Source of the DNA: Rossellomorea sp. SC111
GTDB lineage: Bacteria > Bacillota > Bacilli > Bacillales > Bacillaceae_B
DNA: 64,000 nt
Assembly: GCF_024733565.1 (NCBI RefSeq)
Contig: NZ_JANIOC010000003.1
Coordinates: forward strand, 248,001-312,000
Direction of reading: 5' to 3'
Shown here: positions 28,121-37,580 of the stretch, in pieces
Position numbering within the stretch: the first letter of the stretch is position 1
How the letters are laid out: each line of letters opens with the position of its first letter
Program-made: the position numbers and the translations under genes
Notes under the pieces: model-generated
Told to the model about the DNA's origin: nothing
Database searches by the model: none
Seen by the model: the letters and a program-made list of their open reading frames with translations, nothing else

Positions 28121-29304
28121 GATGTTTCACCGCCTTTCCGGTCCTGTCCGACGACGAAGTGGACATTGCTGAACACCTTTGTGAATTCGTCCACATCTCC
28201 TACACCCTTCCAGTTCTGCAGCACAACCTCGACCCCTTCATTCCTCAAGTCACGCGCCAGGCCAATCGCTTCCTTCCTGCGCTCATCACTGAACAGGACA
28301 CACTGCTGAAGGGTGGAAGATAATTCAACCTGCATGGCTTCCAGAACATAGTCAAGGCGTAACCCGAAGCCTGTCGCTCCCGAATTTTTGCCGAACTTTT
28401 CAAGGAGCTTATTGTAGCGTCCGCCATTCCCGATGGCAAACCCGACATTCTCCCCATACACTTCAAATAAAATGCCGGAATAATAGCTCATATGACTGAC
28501 AAGGCTCAAGTCGAATTTCACATATTTCTCCACTTCATAATCTTTTAAAATACTCCAAAGATCTTTCAGCTGCTCCAAGGCACCCAGTCCTTTTCCTCCT
28601 TCAAGGAGGGCATATGCTTCACCGAGTACATCTTCCGATCCCCGTAATTGCAGGAACCGGAAAAGCCTTTCTTTATCGATGGATGATAGGGCCAGTTCGT
28701 TGACATGCTGACGGTAGCCGACATAATTTTTTTCATATAAATATCTTCTTAACGTGTCTGCCCGTTCTTCGGTACCGACGATTTGAGTGAACAGCTCCTG
28801 TACAAATCCGATATGGCCGATGGAAATCTTGAAATGCTCCAAGCCTGCTTCTTTAAGAACCGATACCATAAGGGCGATGACTTCGGCATCTGCACTGACG
28901 GAATCATCCCCGATGCATTCGATCCCCACCTGTTCAAATTCTGCCGGCCGCCCGCCTTCCCGCTGCTGGGCCCTGAAGACTGAATTGGAATAGGCAAGTC
29001 TGAGAGGGGCTTCTTCTTTTAATAATTTTGAAGCCGCAACCCGCGCGATCGGGGCAGTCATATCAGGCCTCAACACGAGTGTATGCCCCTGTTGATCCAA
29101 TAGCTTGAAGAGCTGTTGATCGAGGATCGCCGATGCTTCACCGACAGTTTCATAATACTCCAGGCTCGGGGTTTCAATGAACCGGTAACCCCAAAGCTTC
29201 ATGGCCTGTTCCATTTTCTTCTTCGTCTGATCTTTGATCTCATATAAATCAGGAAATGTATCTCTCATTCCCAATGGCTTCTCGAACATAAATAAATTCG
29301 TCAT
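28117..29304 (-). CDS. hisZ: ATP phosphoribosyltransferase regulatory subunit HisZ
   Basis: A histidyl-tRNA-synthetase-like protein (395 residues) that has lost aminoacylation and forms the regulatory half of the HisG-HisZ octamer. HisRS-type motif 2 is visible ([18 protein letters not shown]), as is [19 protein letters not shown]. The start [18 protein letters not shown] (29302-29304) follows AAAGGTGG; it is the first gene of the his operon. Confidence 0.95.
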   Translation of the reverse strand: MTNLFMFEKPLGMRDTFPDLYEIKDQTKKKMEQAMKLWGYRFIETPSLEYYETVGEASAILDQQLFKLLDQQGHTLVLRPDMTAPIARVAASKLLKEEAPLRLAYSNSVFRAQQREGGRPAEFEQVGIECIGDDSVSADAEVIALMVSVLKEAGLEHFKISIGHIGFVQELFTQIVGTEERADTLRRYLYEKNYVGYRQHVNELALSSIDKERLFRFLQLRGSEDVLGEAYALLEGGKGLGALEQLKDLWSILKDYEVEKYVKFDLSLVSHMSYYSGILFEVYGENVGFAIGNGGRYNKLLEKFGKNSGATGFGLRLDYVLEAMQVELSSTLQQCVLFSDERRKEAIGLARDLRNEGVEVVLQNWKGVGDVDEFTKVFSNVHFVVGQDRKGGETS

Positions 29305-29386
29305 AAGAACCACCTTTGGCGTATTAATTCATCTATTTTTCCCTTAACGGGGGATTGTTACTACTTCTCGATTATTCAGAAATCCT

Positions 29387-29406
29387 TTAGTTCGCTAATG
29401 TGCTAA
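29387..29406. promoter_or_regulatory. possible operator of the his operon
   Basis: TTAG and CTAA half-sites bracket a 12-base spacer just downstream of the predicted his start, with GCTAATGTGCTAAT inside. It could be a repressor site (a TrpR-like YerC/HisR regulator controls this operon in B. subtilis), but I cannot confirm the consensus. No T-box is present. Confidence 0.3.
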
Positions 29407-29424
29407 TAAAATAAAGTTATTTGT

Positions 29425-29453
29425 AGTGTAGCGTTTCTTTTTTTATTCGTCAA
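29425..29453 (-). promoter_or_regulatory. sigma-A promoter of the his operon
   Basis: -35 TTGACG (29448-29453), 17-bp spacer, -10 TACACT (29425-29430); the predicted leader is about 115 bases. Confidence 0.8.
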
Positions 29454-29650
29454 CCGTTTTGAAGGGGGAATTGTCGGGGGAGTGTTGCAGGGAGCGAAAG
29501 GTTATGTGGGGGCTTTAGTCATTTGACGTTTTTAACATATATCGGCCATTCCAGAAATATCGGCGACAAAATGAAATACCTCACAAATAACCAATCTATC
29601 TGCCATTCGACAAATTCCGCCACACTTCCTGCCCCGTTTCACAAAAATAA
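29454..29650. other. intergenic spacer between the his promoter and the yvoF terminator
   Basis: I see no gene, repeat or RNA here; a 64-codon plus-strand frame at 29523-29717 has no ribosome binding site and runs into the terminator. Confidence 0.5.
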
Positions 29651-29651
29651 A

Positions 29652-29687
29652 AAAAGGCAAAGACAGAATCCACTCTATCTTTGCCTT
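29652..29687 (-). terminator. terminator after yvoF
   Basis: AAAGGCAAAGA pairs with TCTTTGCCTTT; T-rich sequence follows on the minus strand. Confidence 0.85.
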
Positions 29688-29692
29688 TTCCC

Positions 29693-30232
29693 TTATTCTT
29701 CTTTATTCAACCCATAGATGCTGTCTTCCCGCCAACGGTCGGCCAACTCGTCTTTCGTATAGATGACTTTCATCGGGTTCCCACCGACGAAGGCCCCTGC
29801 CGGCACGTCTTTATGTACGAGGGTACCTGCTGAGACGATGGCACCATCGCCGATCTTCACGCCCGGTAACACCGTCGTGTTGGCACCGATCATCACTTCC
29901 GATCCGATCTCCACCTCACCCAGGCGGTACTCTTTGATCAAATATTCATGGGCAAGGATCGTTGTATTATAGCCGATGACCGTATTCCGTCCAACGGAAA
30001 TCTTCTCCGGAAACATCACATCCAGCATCACCATGAGGGCGAAGGACGTGTGTTCACCGATGTTCATCCGTAGAAACGTCTTGTAAAGCCAGTTTTTCAT
30101 TCCTAAAAATGGCGTGTAACGGGCAAGCTGGATGACGATGAAATTTTTGACGACCTTCCCGAATGGTACGGTTTTGTACACATGCCAGAGGGAATTTGCT
30201 CCTTCAACAGGATAGCGGGTCGTCCGTCTCAT
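29693..30232 (-). CDS. yvoF: left-handed beta-helix acyltransferase YvoF
   Basis: A 179-residue hexapeptide-repeat acetyltransferase: repeats run through about residues 75-150 ([37 protein letters not shown]). Such trimers transfer acetyl or other acyl groups from CoA to sugars or small molecules; the substrate of YvoF is unknown. It overlaps ppaX by 4 bp and ends the hprK operon. Confidence 0.88.
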   Translation of the reverse strand: MRRTTRYPVEGANSLWHVYKTVPFGKVVKNFIVIQLARYTPFLGMKNWLYKTFLRMNIGEHTSFALMVMLDVMFPEKISVGRNTVIGYNTTILAHEYLIKEYRLGEVEIGSEVMIGANTTVLPGVKIGDGAIVSAGTLVHKDVPAGAFVGGNPMKVIYTKDELADRWREDSIYGLNKEE

Positions 30233-30879
30233 ACAGTCGGGGCCCCCACGATTGCTAGTAAGTCCTTCATATTTTCAAGCATGAAGTCCGGTTCATAGTG
30301 GGCAAGATGTTCTCTTCCCTTGGCACTCCAGGCAACACCAGCCGACAGGACGCCTGCATTTTTTCCGGCTAAAATGTCGTGGTGATTGTCTCCGATCATG
30401 ATGGCTTCAGAAGGGGAAGATCCCAATAGCACCAATGCTTTTTCAATCGGTTCTGGATGGGGCTTCGCGTTCTCCACCTCATCAAGGGTGATGATGACGT
30501 CAAAGAACGGACGAAGATTCATCAAATCCAATCCTTTCAATACCACATCACGGACCTTCGTCGACACGATCGCCAATTTGTATCCATTGTCGTAAAGGGT
30601 CTTCACGGTTTCATAGACTCCCTCGAACTCTGTCACGAGGGCATCATGATGCTCGTGATTGTATGCACGATAGTGAGCACACATTTCTTCCATCTTATCG
30701 GGATCCAATCCACCGAAGGACTCTTCAAGTGGCGGTCCCATAAAAGGATGGACGTCCTCTTCCTTGTATTGCCCCGGATAATAATGATTCAATGTATGCA
30801 AAAAGGATGAAATGATCAGATCATTCGTGTTGATCAGTGTCCCATCCAAGTCAAATAGAATTGTTGTAATCCTGCTCAT
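30229..30879 (-). CDS. ppaX: pyrophosphatase PpaX (HAD family)
   Basis: PpaX hydrolyses the pyrophosphate made when HprK/P dephosphorylates P-Ser-HPr by phosphorolysis, pulling that reaction. HAD motifs: [16 protein letters not shown], and [17 protein letters not shown]. The start [13 protein letters not shown] (30877-30879) has AAGGAG 8 bases upstream; it lies inside the end of yvoD (29-bp overlap). Co-transcription with hprK is the known arrangement. Confidence 0.95.
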   Translation of the reverse strand: MSRITTILFDLDGTLINTNDLIISSFLHTLNHYYPGQYKEEDVHPFMGPPLEESFGGLDPDKMEEMCAHYRAYNHEHHDALVTEFEGVYETVKTLYDNGYKLAIVSTKVRDVVLKGLDLMNLRPFFDVIITLDEVENAKPHPEPIEKALVLLGSSPSEAIMIGDNHHDILAGKNAGVLSAGVAWSAKGREHLAHYEPDFMLENMKDLLAIVGAPTV

Positions 30880-31816
30880 AATGCAGCTCCTTTTCTTTCT
30901 TAGCATCAACTTTATTCCAAATATACGCCACCAGCATGGTTAACAGGATGGCGGTCACCAGCCTGATCAAAAGAAGCGGCAGTACAGGTATGCCAAGGGG
31001 GATGAAGATCAATGTATCCTCCACCACTGCGTGACATGCCACTAAAAAGAGGAAAGCGATCGTGACATCTTTCTTACTGACCCCATCTTCCTTGACCGCC
31101 TGGATCATGACACCCGCCCCGTAGGCGAGACCGATGACGAGTCCCGCCACCATCGTCGTCGACGTATTCTCATTCATTCCGAGGGCCCGTGTAGCAGGGG
31201 ACATCCAGCGGGAAAATGCGTCCATCCATTTCAAATCTTTCATCACCTGAATGATGATCATCAGAGGAATGACGATCATGGCCAATTGAAGGACACCGAA
31301 CCCTGCTTTTTCAAGGCCAAGCAAGACGATCTCTCCCCATCCATCGGGCTCCGCCTGTTGTGGGGGCATCATTCCATACTTGGCAATATCAGATCCCCCG
31401 CTCCATACGAGATTGATGATGACGGCAGACAGGAGTGCAAGTCCGATTCTCACCGTGACAATCAGCCAGATCTTCACGCCCACTTTTGACGCGACCGTCG
31501 ATTCAATGAAAAGATTATGTGAGAAAGACAGCATCACCGCAATGATGAATACTTCCTTCACCGTTAAATCAAGGGACAAAATCCCTCCGATCCCTGCGTA
31601 TAGGTTAAGGAAATTCCCAAGGACAAGGGGAATCGCCGCATCACCAGAAAGACCGAGAAGCCTCATGAATGGCGAAATTTTCTCCATGATCCAAGGCAGG
31701 ACCGGAGTGTATTGCAGCAAAAAGACGATCAGCGTGATGGGGAAAATGACTTTCCCCAACGACCACGTTGTTTTCAATCCTGAGAGTCCCCCATTTTTCA
31801 AAGATGACATCCACAT
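30851..31816 (-). CDS. yvoD: nucleoside-recognition (Gate) domain membrane protein YvoD
   Basis: A 321-residue integral membrane protein with about eight hydrophobic segments and two copies of the Gate/nucleoside-recognition fold, as in SpmA/SpmB and nucleoside transporters. Its function is not established. It is the middle gene of the hprK operon, 19 bases after lgt, and overlaps ppaX by 29 bp. Confidence 0.85.
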   Translation of the reverse strand: MWMSSLKNGGLSGLKTTWSLGKVIFPITLIVFLLQYTPVLPWIMEKISPFMRLLGLSGDAAIPLVLGNFLNLYAGIGGILSLDLTVKEVFIIAVMLSFSHNLFIESTVASKVGVKIWLIVTVRIGLALLSAVIINLVWSGGSDIAKYGMMPPQQAEPDGWGEIVLLGLEKAGFGVLQLAMIVIPLMIIIQVMKDLKWMDAFSRWMSPATRALGMNENTSTTMVAGLVIGLAYGAGVMIQAVKEDGVSKKDVTIAFLFLVACHAVVEDTLIFIPLGIPVLPLLLIRLVTAILLTMLVAYIWNKVDAKKEKELHYEQDYNNSI

Positions 31817-31835
31817 ACTTCCCTCTCCCCTTTTA

Positions 31836-32672
31836 TTATGCGTTCACTGTATCTGTCTTTTCATCGTATGCCTTTTGGGCAAGACCTGCTTTTCTTCTGT
31901 AAACGAACACAGCAATCGCGGCAATGATCAGGACGATGGAAATCACTTGAGCGAATCGTAAAGATCCGAGCATCAGACTATCCGTCCTCAGTCCCTCTAC
32001 ATAGAATCGTCCGATCGAATACCATACTACATACACGAGGAACAATTCTCCCCGACGCAGCCAGTCGGCTTTTCTTCTCAGGATAAGAAGGAGGATCAAC
32101 CCTGCGAAACTCCAAAGAGATTCATATAAGAAGGTAGGCTGGTAATACGCACCGTCAATGTACATTTGATTGATGATAAAATCAGGAAGCTTTAAACCTT
32201 CAAGGAATGAGCGTGACACTTCACCACCGTGGGCCTCCTGGTTCACAAAGTTCCCCCAGCGTCCGATCGCCTGACCGAGGATGATGCTTGGTGCGGCGAT
32301 ATCCGTCAGTTTCCAGAAAGACAACCCTTTAATTTTCGCAAAAACAACAGTGGTGAGGACGGATCCGATCAACGCACCGTGAATGGCAATCCCGCCATTC
32401 CATACTTTGATGATATCCCCGGGGTGATCGGCGTAATAATCGTCCCACTCAAAGGCAACATAATAAATCCTGGCACAGATAATGGCGATGGGAATCGCCC
32501 AGACGAGCAAATCGATGAAGGTATCGGGATGAAGACCTAAACGCTTGCTTTCACGAATGACTAAGTAAAGTCCCAGTGCAATTCCAAGTCCGATGATGAC
32601 TCCATACCAGTGTACCTGGATCGGACCGAGTGAAATGGCAATAGGATCGATTGGCGTAATATTCTCGTTCAT
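31836..32672 (-). CDS. lgt: prolipoprotein diacylglyceryl transferase Lgt
   Basis: The membrane enzyme that transfers diacylglycerol from phosphatidylglycerol to the lipobox Cys of prolipoproteins, first step of lipoprotein maturation. The signature [14 protein letters not shown] and about seven membrane segments are seen in its 278 residues. It would process the lipoprotein at 56897-58429. Confidence 0.97.
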   Translation of the reverse strand: MNENITPIDPIAISLGPIQVHWYGVIIGLGIALGLYLVIRESKRLGLHPDTFIDLLVWAIPIAIICARIYYVAFEWDDYYADHPGDIIKVWNGGIAIHGALIGSVLTTVVFAKIKGLSFWKLTDIAAPSIILGQAIGRWGNFVNQEAHGGEVSRSFLEGLKLPDFIINQMYIDGAYYQPTFLYESLWSFAGLILLLILRRKADWLRRGELFLVYVVWYSIGRFYVEGLRTDSLMLGSLRFAQVISIVLIIAAIAVFVYRRKAGLAQKAYDEKTDTVNA

Positions 32673-32703
32673 TGTGTCTCTCCTTTTTTATTATATGTAA
32701 AGC

Positions 32704-33639
32704 TTAGATATCTTCATTCTCCCCGTCTTCAATCACATCAGCCAGACGGTTTGTAAACTGTTCGGCGGCATTGACGCCCATTCGTTTCAGGCGGAAGTTC
32801 ATGGCAGCCACTTCGATGATGACGGCAAGATTTCGTCCCGGGCGGACCGGCACGGTATATTTCGTAATATCCGTATCGATGATTCTCATTGTCTCTTCTT
32901 CCAGTCCAAGGCGGTCATATTGTTTCGTTTTATCCCACAGTTCAAGATTGATGCACAGGGTAATGCGTTTGTAGTTTCGCACGGCTCCGGCACCGAACAG
33001 CGTCATCACATTGATGATCCCGAGTCCCCGGATCTCAAGGAGATGTTCGATCAACTCAGGAGAACTGCCAATCAACGTATCCATATCTTCCTGTCTGATT
33101 TCCACGCAATCATCGGCGACAAGGCGATGCCCTCTTTTCACAAGCTCAAGGGCGGTTTCACTTTTCCCGACACCGCTTTTTCCGGTGATCAATACACCGA
33201 CCCCGTAGATGTCGACCAATACACCATGGATGGCCGTAGTAGGAGCAAGCTTACTTTCCAAGTAGTTCGTCAGTCTTGAAGAAAACCGTGTCGTTTTCAT
33301 GGAAGAACGCATGACAGGGACATCATAACGATTCGCTGCTTCCACCAGCTCATCCGGTATCTCCAGGTCTCTTGAAATAATGATACCAGGGGTGATATCT
33401 GTACAGAGCGCTTCCATCCTGCGCTTGCGTTCTGCTTCATCCAGCAATTCGAGGAAGGATAATTCGGTTTTCCCCAGTAATTGAATCCGTTCGGCGGGAT
33501 AGTAGTTGAAATACCCGGCAATTTCTAGGCCGGGACGGGAAATATCACTCGTCGTAATCGGTCTATGTAAACCCTCTTCGCCGCCGACAAGCTCCAATTT
33601 AAACTTCTCGACGATATCTTTTGTGCGAACTTTAGCCAA
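32704..33639 (-). CDS. hprK: HPr kinase/phosphorylase HprK
   Basis: Phosphorylates Ser46 of HPr and Crh with ATP or pyrophosphate and removes it by phosphorolysis; central to carbon catabolite repression. The Walker [21 protein letters not shown] and the HprK signature [20 protein letters not shown] are intact. The start is the TTG at 33637-33639 (then AKVRTKD): AAGGAGGAG lies 6 bases upstream and the resulting 311 residues match B. subtilis HprK; the upstream GTG overlaps that site. It is the first gene of hprK-lgt-yvoD-ppaX-yvoF. Confidence 0.97.
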   Translation of the reverse strand: MAKVRTKDIVEKFKLELVGGEEGLHRPITTSDISRPGLEIAGYFNYYPAERIQLLGKTELSFLELLDEAERKRRMEALCTDITPGIIISRDLEIPDELVEAANRYDVPVMRSSMKTTRFSSRLTNYLESKLAPTTAIHGVLVDIYGVGVLITGKSGVGKSETALELVKRGHRLVADDCVEIRQEDMDTLIGSSPELIEHLLEIRGLGIINVMTLFGAGAVRNYKRITLCINLELWDKTKQYDRLGLEEETMRIIDTDITKYTVPVRPGRNLAVIIEVAAMNFRLKRMGVNAAEQFTNRLADVIEDGENEDI

Positions 33640-33856
33640 AAGTAGCTCCTCCTTCACGTTACACTCGCTTCATATTTATAAGCGTACTCTAACCTATTTT
33701 AGCAATAATGGAGAAAAGCGCAAGGAGGCTTGCTTATCCACAAAGACTGATTGAGTTTGGGGATGAGAAGGTGGGTTTTTTAAGATGGTTTACGCAAAAA
33801 CAGTTCGTTAATATCATAATATCTGCTATGGCTCTGTCATCCAACATGTGCTGGCT

Positions 33857-33969
33857 GGTGATGGGAACTGCTGCGCTTTCCGCGGACGTACGGCCGAGCC
33901 TCCTCAGCTTCGCTTCCGGGGTCTCAGCACTCCCGTTTTCCGCAGGAGTCTACGAAATTCCCTTCACCA
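33857..33969. repeat. divergent copy of the ~125-bp palindromic repeat (inverted)
   Basis: Ends GGTGATGGGAA / TTCCCTTCACC are inverted; inside are GCTTTCCGCGG, GAGCCTCCTC, GGGGTCTCA and CCGCAGGAGTC, shared with 37288-37411. It lies between hprK and a hydrolase gene, head-to-head with the next copy. Confidence 0.75.
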
Positions 33970-34104
33970 TCTATATTAGATATGAGGGACAGAGCTAAAA
34001 AGGGAATTATATACATACTACGATTGGTCGTTGAAGACTTTTAAATCAGGATTCTGAAACCGTCTAGGTGCCGAGATTTGTCTTTTGAAAAACTCAACAT
34101 ATGT

Positions 34105-34230
34105 GTTGATTGGAGCGGAAGGTGCTCGACTCCTGCGGGAATTGCGGGAAAGGTGAGACCCCGCAGGGTAGAGCTAGAGGAGGCTCAACTCACGCCCCGC
34201 GGAAAGCGAGCACCTGGAGCGGAAATCAAC
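34105..34230. repeat. ~125-bp palindromic repeat
   Basis: Ends GTTGAT...AGCGGAA / GCGGAAATCAAC are inverted; inside are GACTCCTGCGGGAA, GTGAGACCCCGCAGGG, GAGGAGGCTCA and CCCCGCGGAAAGCGAGCACC. It is nearly the reverse complement of the copy at 37288-37411. No coding potential. Confidence 0.85.
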
Positions 34231-34293
34231 CACTACTCACCTCTTCAAAAGTAAAAAAGTTTATGAAAACATCAAGAAAAGCGCAGCCATTTG

Positions 34294-34944
34294 CTACGCT
34301 TCTGAGAATGCTTTGATGATCGACATGATCTCTTTATGGGTGGAGATGGAATCAAGTACCTTGAAGTCATGTTCAAGACTGTGGTTGACCCCTTTGATCA
34401 GATGCATCTCCAGGCGGGGATTTTTTTTAAGTTCAATGAATCGCCCCTCATCATGGTGACGGTCCTCGTCCCCGACGATACAGAGACCCTCCTGCTTACT
34501 ATTCAACATAGCCTGAAAGATTTCATCCTCTTTCAATAAGGGGGTCAACCAGATGAACTTGGCATCCTGCACGGACTCCCTTCCCGCTTCATTCCCCAAA
34601 GCCAGTGTCCCGAACGACTTAGCCACTATGTGGATATGTGGATAGGCATGATGTTGTAACACCTTATCGATGATTATATTTACATCGTGCTTTAAAGCAT
34701 CATCCACCTCTTCCACAGAAAATGTTTCGTAGTTGGCACTCGAATATTGATAGTTAACATGCAGCACGTCAAAATTTTTCTCCAGATAAATACCTGTCGA
34801 ATAATGAAGCAAAGGTGCCTGCACGGTGTAACCAAGTCCCGGCAAGAGGATGGCAATCCCTTCAACCTTTTTTCCTTTGGATAACAATGTGTATGGGACA
34901 TCGATTTCCCCATACCCCTTTATCACACCCGCTGTCATTTTCAT
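34294..34944 (-). CDS. alpha/beta hydrolase
   Basis: A 216-residue single-domain alpha/beta hydrolase. The nucleophile elbow is AKSFGT (GxSxG-like with Ala in the first position), an acid candidate is in VGDEDRHHDE, and the His in GVNHSLEHDF completes a triad. No signal peptide. The start (34942-34944) has GGAGGGAGG 5 bases upstream; the longer frame runs into the terminator of the next operon. Substrate unknown. Confidence 0.8.
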   Translation of the reverse strand: MKMTAGVIKGYGEIDVPYTLLSKGKKVEGIAILLPGLGYTVQAPLLHYSTGIYLEKNFDVLHVNYQYSSANYETFSVEEVDDALKHDVNIIIDKVLQHHAYPHIHIVAKSFGTLALGNEAGRESVQDAKFIWLTPLLKEDEIFQAMLNSKQEGLCIVGDEDRHHDEGRFIELKKNPRLEMHLIKGVNHSLEHDFKVLDSISTHKEIMSIIKAFSEA

Positions 34945-35005
34945 ATGATCCTCCCTCCTCTTTCCAAGTATTTCTATTTTAAAATTAAAAACCCCTTTTT
35001 TAATC

Positions 35006-35037
35006 ACAAAAAAACTCCGGCATGAGAAAACCGGAGT
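35006..35037 (-). terminator. terminator of the yvlABCD operon
   Basis: ACTCCGG pairs with CCGGAGT around a 10-base loop, followed by a T run on the minus strand. Confidence 0.85.
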
Positions 35038-35046
35038 CCTTCTGTA

Positions 35047-35403
35047 TTATTTCTCTTTCATCGGGTCGAGAACCGCTTTTTGGATGACCAAATTGGCAAG
35101 TGACAAAATGATCGATGCCAGAATGGCCATGCCGAAACCCGAAAGTTCAAAACTGCTTCCCATCAGTCCATCCGTCAGTAATAACGTGATGGCGTTGATG
35201 ACGAATAAGAAAAGTCCCAATGATAAAATCGTGACCGGCAATGTCAGGATGATCAAAATGGGTTTCACGAGCACATTCAGAATCGACAGGATAAAGCTCG
35301 CTCCAATTGCAGCCCCGATCCCCGACACTTCGAACCCGTCAAAAAAGCCGGCTAATGCAATAAAGATCACTGCATTGATTAAAATTCCAATAATCCATCT
35401 CAT
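35047..35403 (-). CDS. yvlD: phage-holin-family (DUF) membrane protein YvlD
   Basis: A 118-residue protein with four membrane segments of the mycobacterial-phage-holin-IV-like family. It is the last gene of the sigma-W yvlABCD operon and touches yvlC. Its role is not known; it is a cell-envelope stress gene, not a phage gene. Confidence 0.88.
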   Translation of the reverse strand: MRWIIGILINAVIFIALAGFFDGFEVSGIGAAIGASFILSILNVLVKPILIILTLPVTILSLGLFLFVINAITLLLTDGLMGSSFELSGFGMAILASIILSLANLVIQKAVLDPMKEK

Positions 35404-35606
35404 TATCTGATGGCTTCCTCCTCATGTGGCAGCACGAAGGCCAATAAACCATATACGACAGCCAGTGGGAAAAATCCCGTTGGAATGAGCAGGATGATGA
35501 AGATCACCCTGAGAATCGTTGAATCAATCCCTGCATAACGGGACAATCCTCCAATCACCCCGGCAAGCTTACGGTCAGACCTTGATCGTGCTAATCGTTT
35601 TTTCAT
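35403..35606 (-). CDS. yvlC: PspC-domain membrane protein YvlC
   Basis: A 67-residue PspC domain: basic start MKKRLARSRSDRKLAGVIGG, then a two-segment membrane hairpin (LRVIFIILLIPTGFFPLAVV). PspC proteins sense or buffer membrane stress. The yvl operon is sigma-W controlled in B. subtilis. Confidence 0.92.
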   Translation of the reverse strand: MKKRLARSRSDRKLAGVIGGLSRYAGIDSTILRVIFIILLIPTGFFPLAVVYGLLAFVLPHEEEAIR

Positions 35607-35627
35607 CGTTATTCCCTCTTTCTCATC

Positions 35628-36758
35628 TTATGCGTTGTCCTTATTAACATTCTTCTGTTCATGTTTTTTTATGAGGACAGATCCTGCTTTTGTTTCCGCA
35701 AAAAGATGAAGCTTATCGGCTGAGTCAGTCTTACGGCTGAATCGGATCGATTTCTGCACCACTTCATTTTTTTCCTCTAATACATCAATACCCTGAAGTT
35801 CCACCTTGAAACTACCGAAATTTGATTTGGCTTCCCCGGATATATTGATGTTTTCAGGAACAAACAAATCAATATTGCCCGTCACTGTTTTCGCGTGTAC
35901 TGTATCTGATTTCTCCCCGGTCAGAGCACATACGATATTCCCATTCAGGGATTGAACATCCAAAGAGGAGATATCTCCTTCAACGTGCACCTTGCCATTA
36001 ATGGATTCTGCCTCCACATGATCCGCTTTAGCGGTCAGAATGGAGATCGCACCGTTAGACGTTTCGACTTCCGCTTTCTTAGAAGTCAGACGGTCGATCT
36101 GGATTTTCCCATTGGCAGCCTTGGCACGGAGGTCTTGCACATCTAAATTCCCCGCTTTTAACCCACCATTGAATAAACGGACAGAAATCCTTTTATACTG
36201 GTGTTTAGGGATATATAACTTAGAGTCAACCTTCATCCATTTTAGTTGCGTGGAGTAATAGAGCGTATCCCCGTCAACGGCAAAGGACGTATTCTCCATA
36301 AACTGCTTTCTCGCTTCTTCATAATCTTCCGTACGATACACCTTGGCTTCACATTCCACCCGGACTTCTTCGCCATCCCACGGAATAAGCTCCACTTTTC
36401 CGTTAGCGACATCGATGTCAATTTTTTCAAAGTCTGTATTCGGCTGCTGGTACACATGGGACAATTCCACCGATTGATTCCATTGAAAGTCGAAGTCGAA
36501 ATTTTTGATTTTGTGCAGTGCTGAATTCATGAAATCCATAAGCTTATCTTTCGGATTACCTGCATGAGACGTGTGCTCTTTTTCTTCCTTTTTATCATCT
36601 TGGAAGATGGATACAAATTCATCAAGGAAATCCTTCTCTTTTTTTGGCTTTGATGTATGCGGCTTTTCATCAAGTGCTTCCAGTAATGCCACAGCTTCCT
36701 GTGCAGAAATCGTTCCATTTTCCAACATATCCAAAATGCGTTTACGTTCTTCATTCAT
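35628..36758 (-). CDS. yvlB: DUF4097-type beta-helix protein YvlB (LiaX-like N terminus)
   Basis: A 376-residue soluble protein. The N-terminal 35 residues (MNEERKRILDMLENGTISAQ, then EAVALLEALDEK) match the short helical YvlB/LiaX N-domain. From about 115 on, regular strands with repeated xxNGxIxI units (VANGKVELI, AANGKIQI, TSNGAISI, SINGKVHV, SLNGNIV) form a putative-adhesin beta-solenoid (DUF4097). LiaX in Enterococcus senses antimicrobial peptides; a similar envelope-stress role is inferred. Confidence 0.88.
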   Translation of the reverse strand: MNEERKRILDMLENGTISAQEAVALLEALDEKPHTSKPKKEKDFLDEFVSIFQDDKKEEKEHTSHAGNPKDKLMDFMNSALHKIKNFDFDFQWNQSVELSHVYQQPNTDFEKIDIDVANGKVELIPWDGEEVRVECEAKVYRTEDYEEARKQFMENTSFAVDGDTLYYSTQLKWMKVDSKLYIPKHQYKRISVRLFNGGLKAGNLDVQDLRAKAANGKIQIDRLTSKKAEVETSNGAISILTAKADHVEAESINGKVHVEGDISSLDVQSLNGNIVCALTGEKSDTVHAKTVTGNIDLFVPENINISGEAKSNFGSFKVELQGIDVLEEKNEVVQKSIRFSRKTDSADKLHLFAETKAGSVLIKKHEQKNVNKDNA

Positions 36759-36780
36759 ACTCTTTCATCCCCTTTATTGA

Positions 36781-37095
36781 TTATAAAAGTACTTTGATGC
36801 CCTTATACACATTCCAAATGACCACGACAACACTAAGTAATATAGCTAAACCGATCATGATGACAGTAAAGACCGGCAATCCTGCACCACTTGCGAAAAC
36901 CCCCATATCCATAACCAAACCTGCGAACACCAGGGGAACCGCTATGACCGGTAACAAGTGTGATAAAAACGCTGATTTGGCGTCCTTTTTCACGTGTGGA
37001 TTGTCTGATACGAAATAGACGATCAAGGGAAAAAGGAAGCCGGCAAAAAATATACTAAAATAGCATAGAGCTGACAGTACCTTATTGGTCTCCAT
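36781..37095 (-). CDS. yvlA: DUF4870-like membrane protein, first gene of the yvl operon
   Basis: A 104-residue protein with three to four membrane segments of the DUF4870 type (LSALCYFSIFFAGFLFPLIV, then FVSDNPHVKKDAKSA). The position matches yvlA. The start at 37093-37095 is chosen because GGAG lies 9 bases upstream; two ATGs three and two codons earlier sit almost on it. Expressed from the sigma-W promoter just upstream. Confidence 0.8.
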   Translation of the reverse strand: METNKVLSALCYFSIFFAGFLFPLIVYFVSDNPHVKKDAKSAFLSHLLPVIAVPLVFAGLVMDMGVFASGAGLPVFTVIMIGLAILLSVVVVIWNVYKGIKVLL

Positions 37096-37120
37096 CTTCA
37101 TCATCTCCTCTACTATTATT

Positions 37121-37146
37121 TACGATACGCTGGGCAAAAAGTTTCA
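37121..37146 (-). promoter_or_regulatory. sigma-W promoter of yvlABCD
   Basis: On the minus strand TGAAAC (37141-37146), a 16-bp spacer and CGTA (37121-37124) match the sigma-W consensus exactly. Confidence 0.9.
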
Positions 37147-37287
37147 ATGCATTTGTTATAATCTTATTTTCTCATATGGGAAGTGTGCCTAGACTCCATC
37201 TGGAGGCTGAGTTTGGGTAGGTATGGAGAGGTGTTTTTCTATTTCAGGATGAATCATGCCCAGATACTCTTAATGAAGTGAGTGGTA

Positions 37288-37411
37288 GTTGATTTCCGCT
37301 GCAGGTGCTCGCTTTCCGCGGGGCTGGCGGTGAGCCTCCTCGGCTTCGCCTGCGGGGTCTCACCTGTCCAGCGTTTCCCGCAGGAGTCGAGCACCTTCCG
37401 CTTCAATCAAC
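37288..37411. repeat. ~125-bp palindromic repeat (inverted orientation)
   Basis: The reverse complement of this stretch closely matches 34105-34230, including both ends (GTTGATT / AATCAAC) and the GTCGAGCACCTTCCGCTTC end block. The flanking 37150-37280 and 37412-37545 hold no gene that I can support. Confidence 0.85.
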
Positions 37412-37544
37412 TTGCCAAGCATGTTCTTTTAACCTGAAACTCAGTCATAAGTCACCATTTAACAAGAGTGCTCTTACACACTCTCCCCCTTCTTACTAAA
37501 ATAGTAATGATGAAGTTAAAACTCACTGCCTTATTCATTCTTCG

Positions 37545-37572
37545 AAAAAAGAGAGATGCACAATGCATCTCC
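37545..37572 (-). terminator. terminator after uvrA
   Basis: GAGATGCA/TGCATCTC with a 3-base loop, followed by six Ts on the minus strand. Confidence 0.85.
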
Positions 37573-37580
37573 CTTTATGT

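Noticed and set aside
29305-29430. A T-box or other tRNA-responsive leader before hisZ
   Set aside because: The conserved T-box core and a terminator/antiterminator are absent; the leader is too short.
33708-33998. A 96-codon plus-strand frame between hprK and the hydrolase gene
   Set aside because: It runs through a palindromic repeat copy and has no ribosome binding site or family resemblance.
35047-35403. The holin-family gene as evidence for a prophage
   Set aside because: It is yvlD of the sigma-W yvl operon; no other phage genes are nearby.
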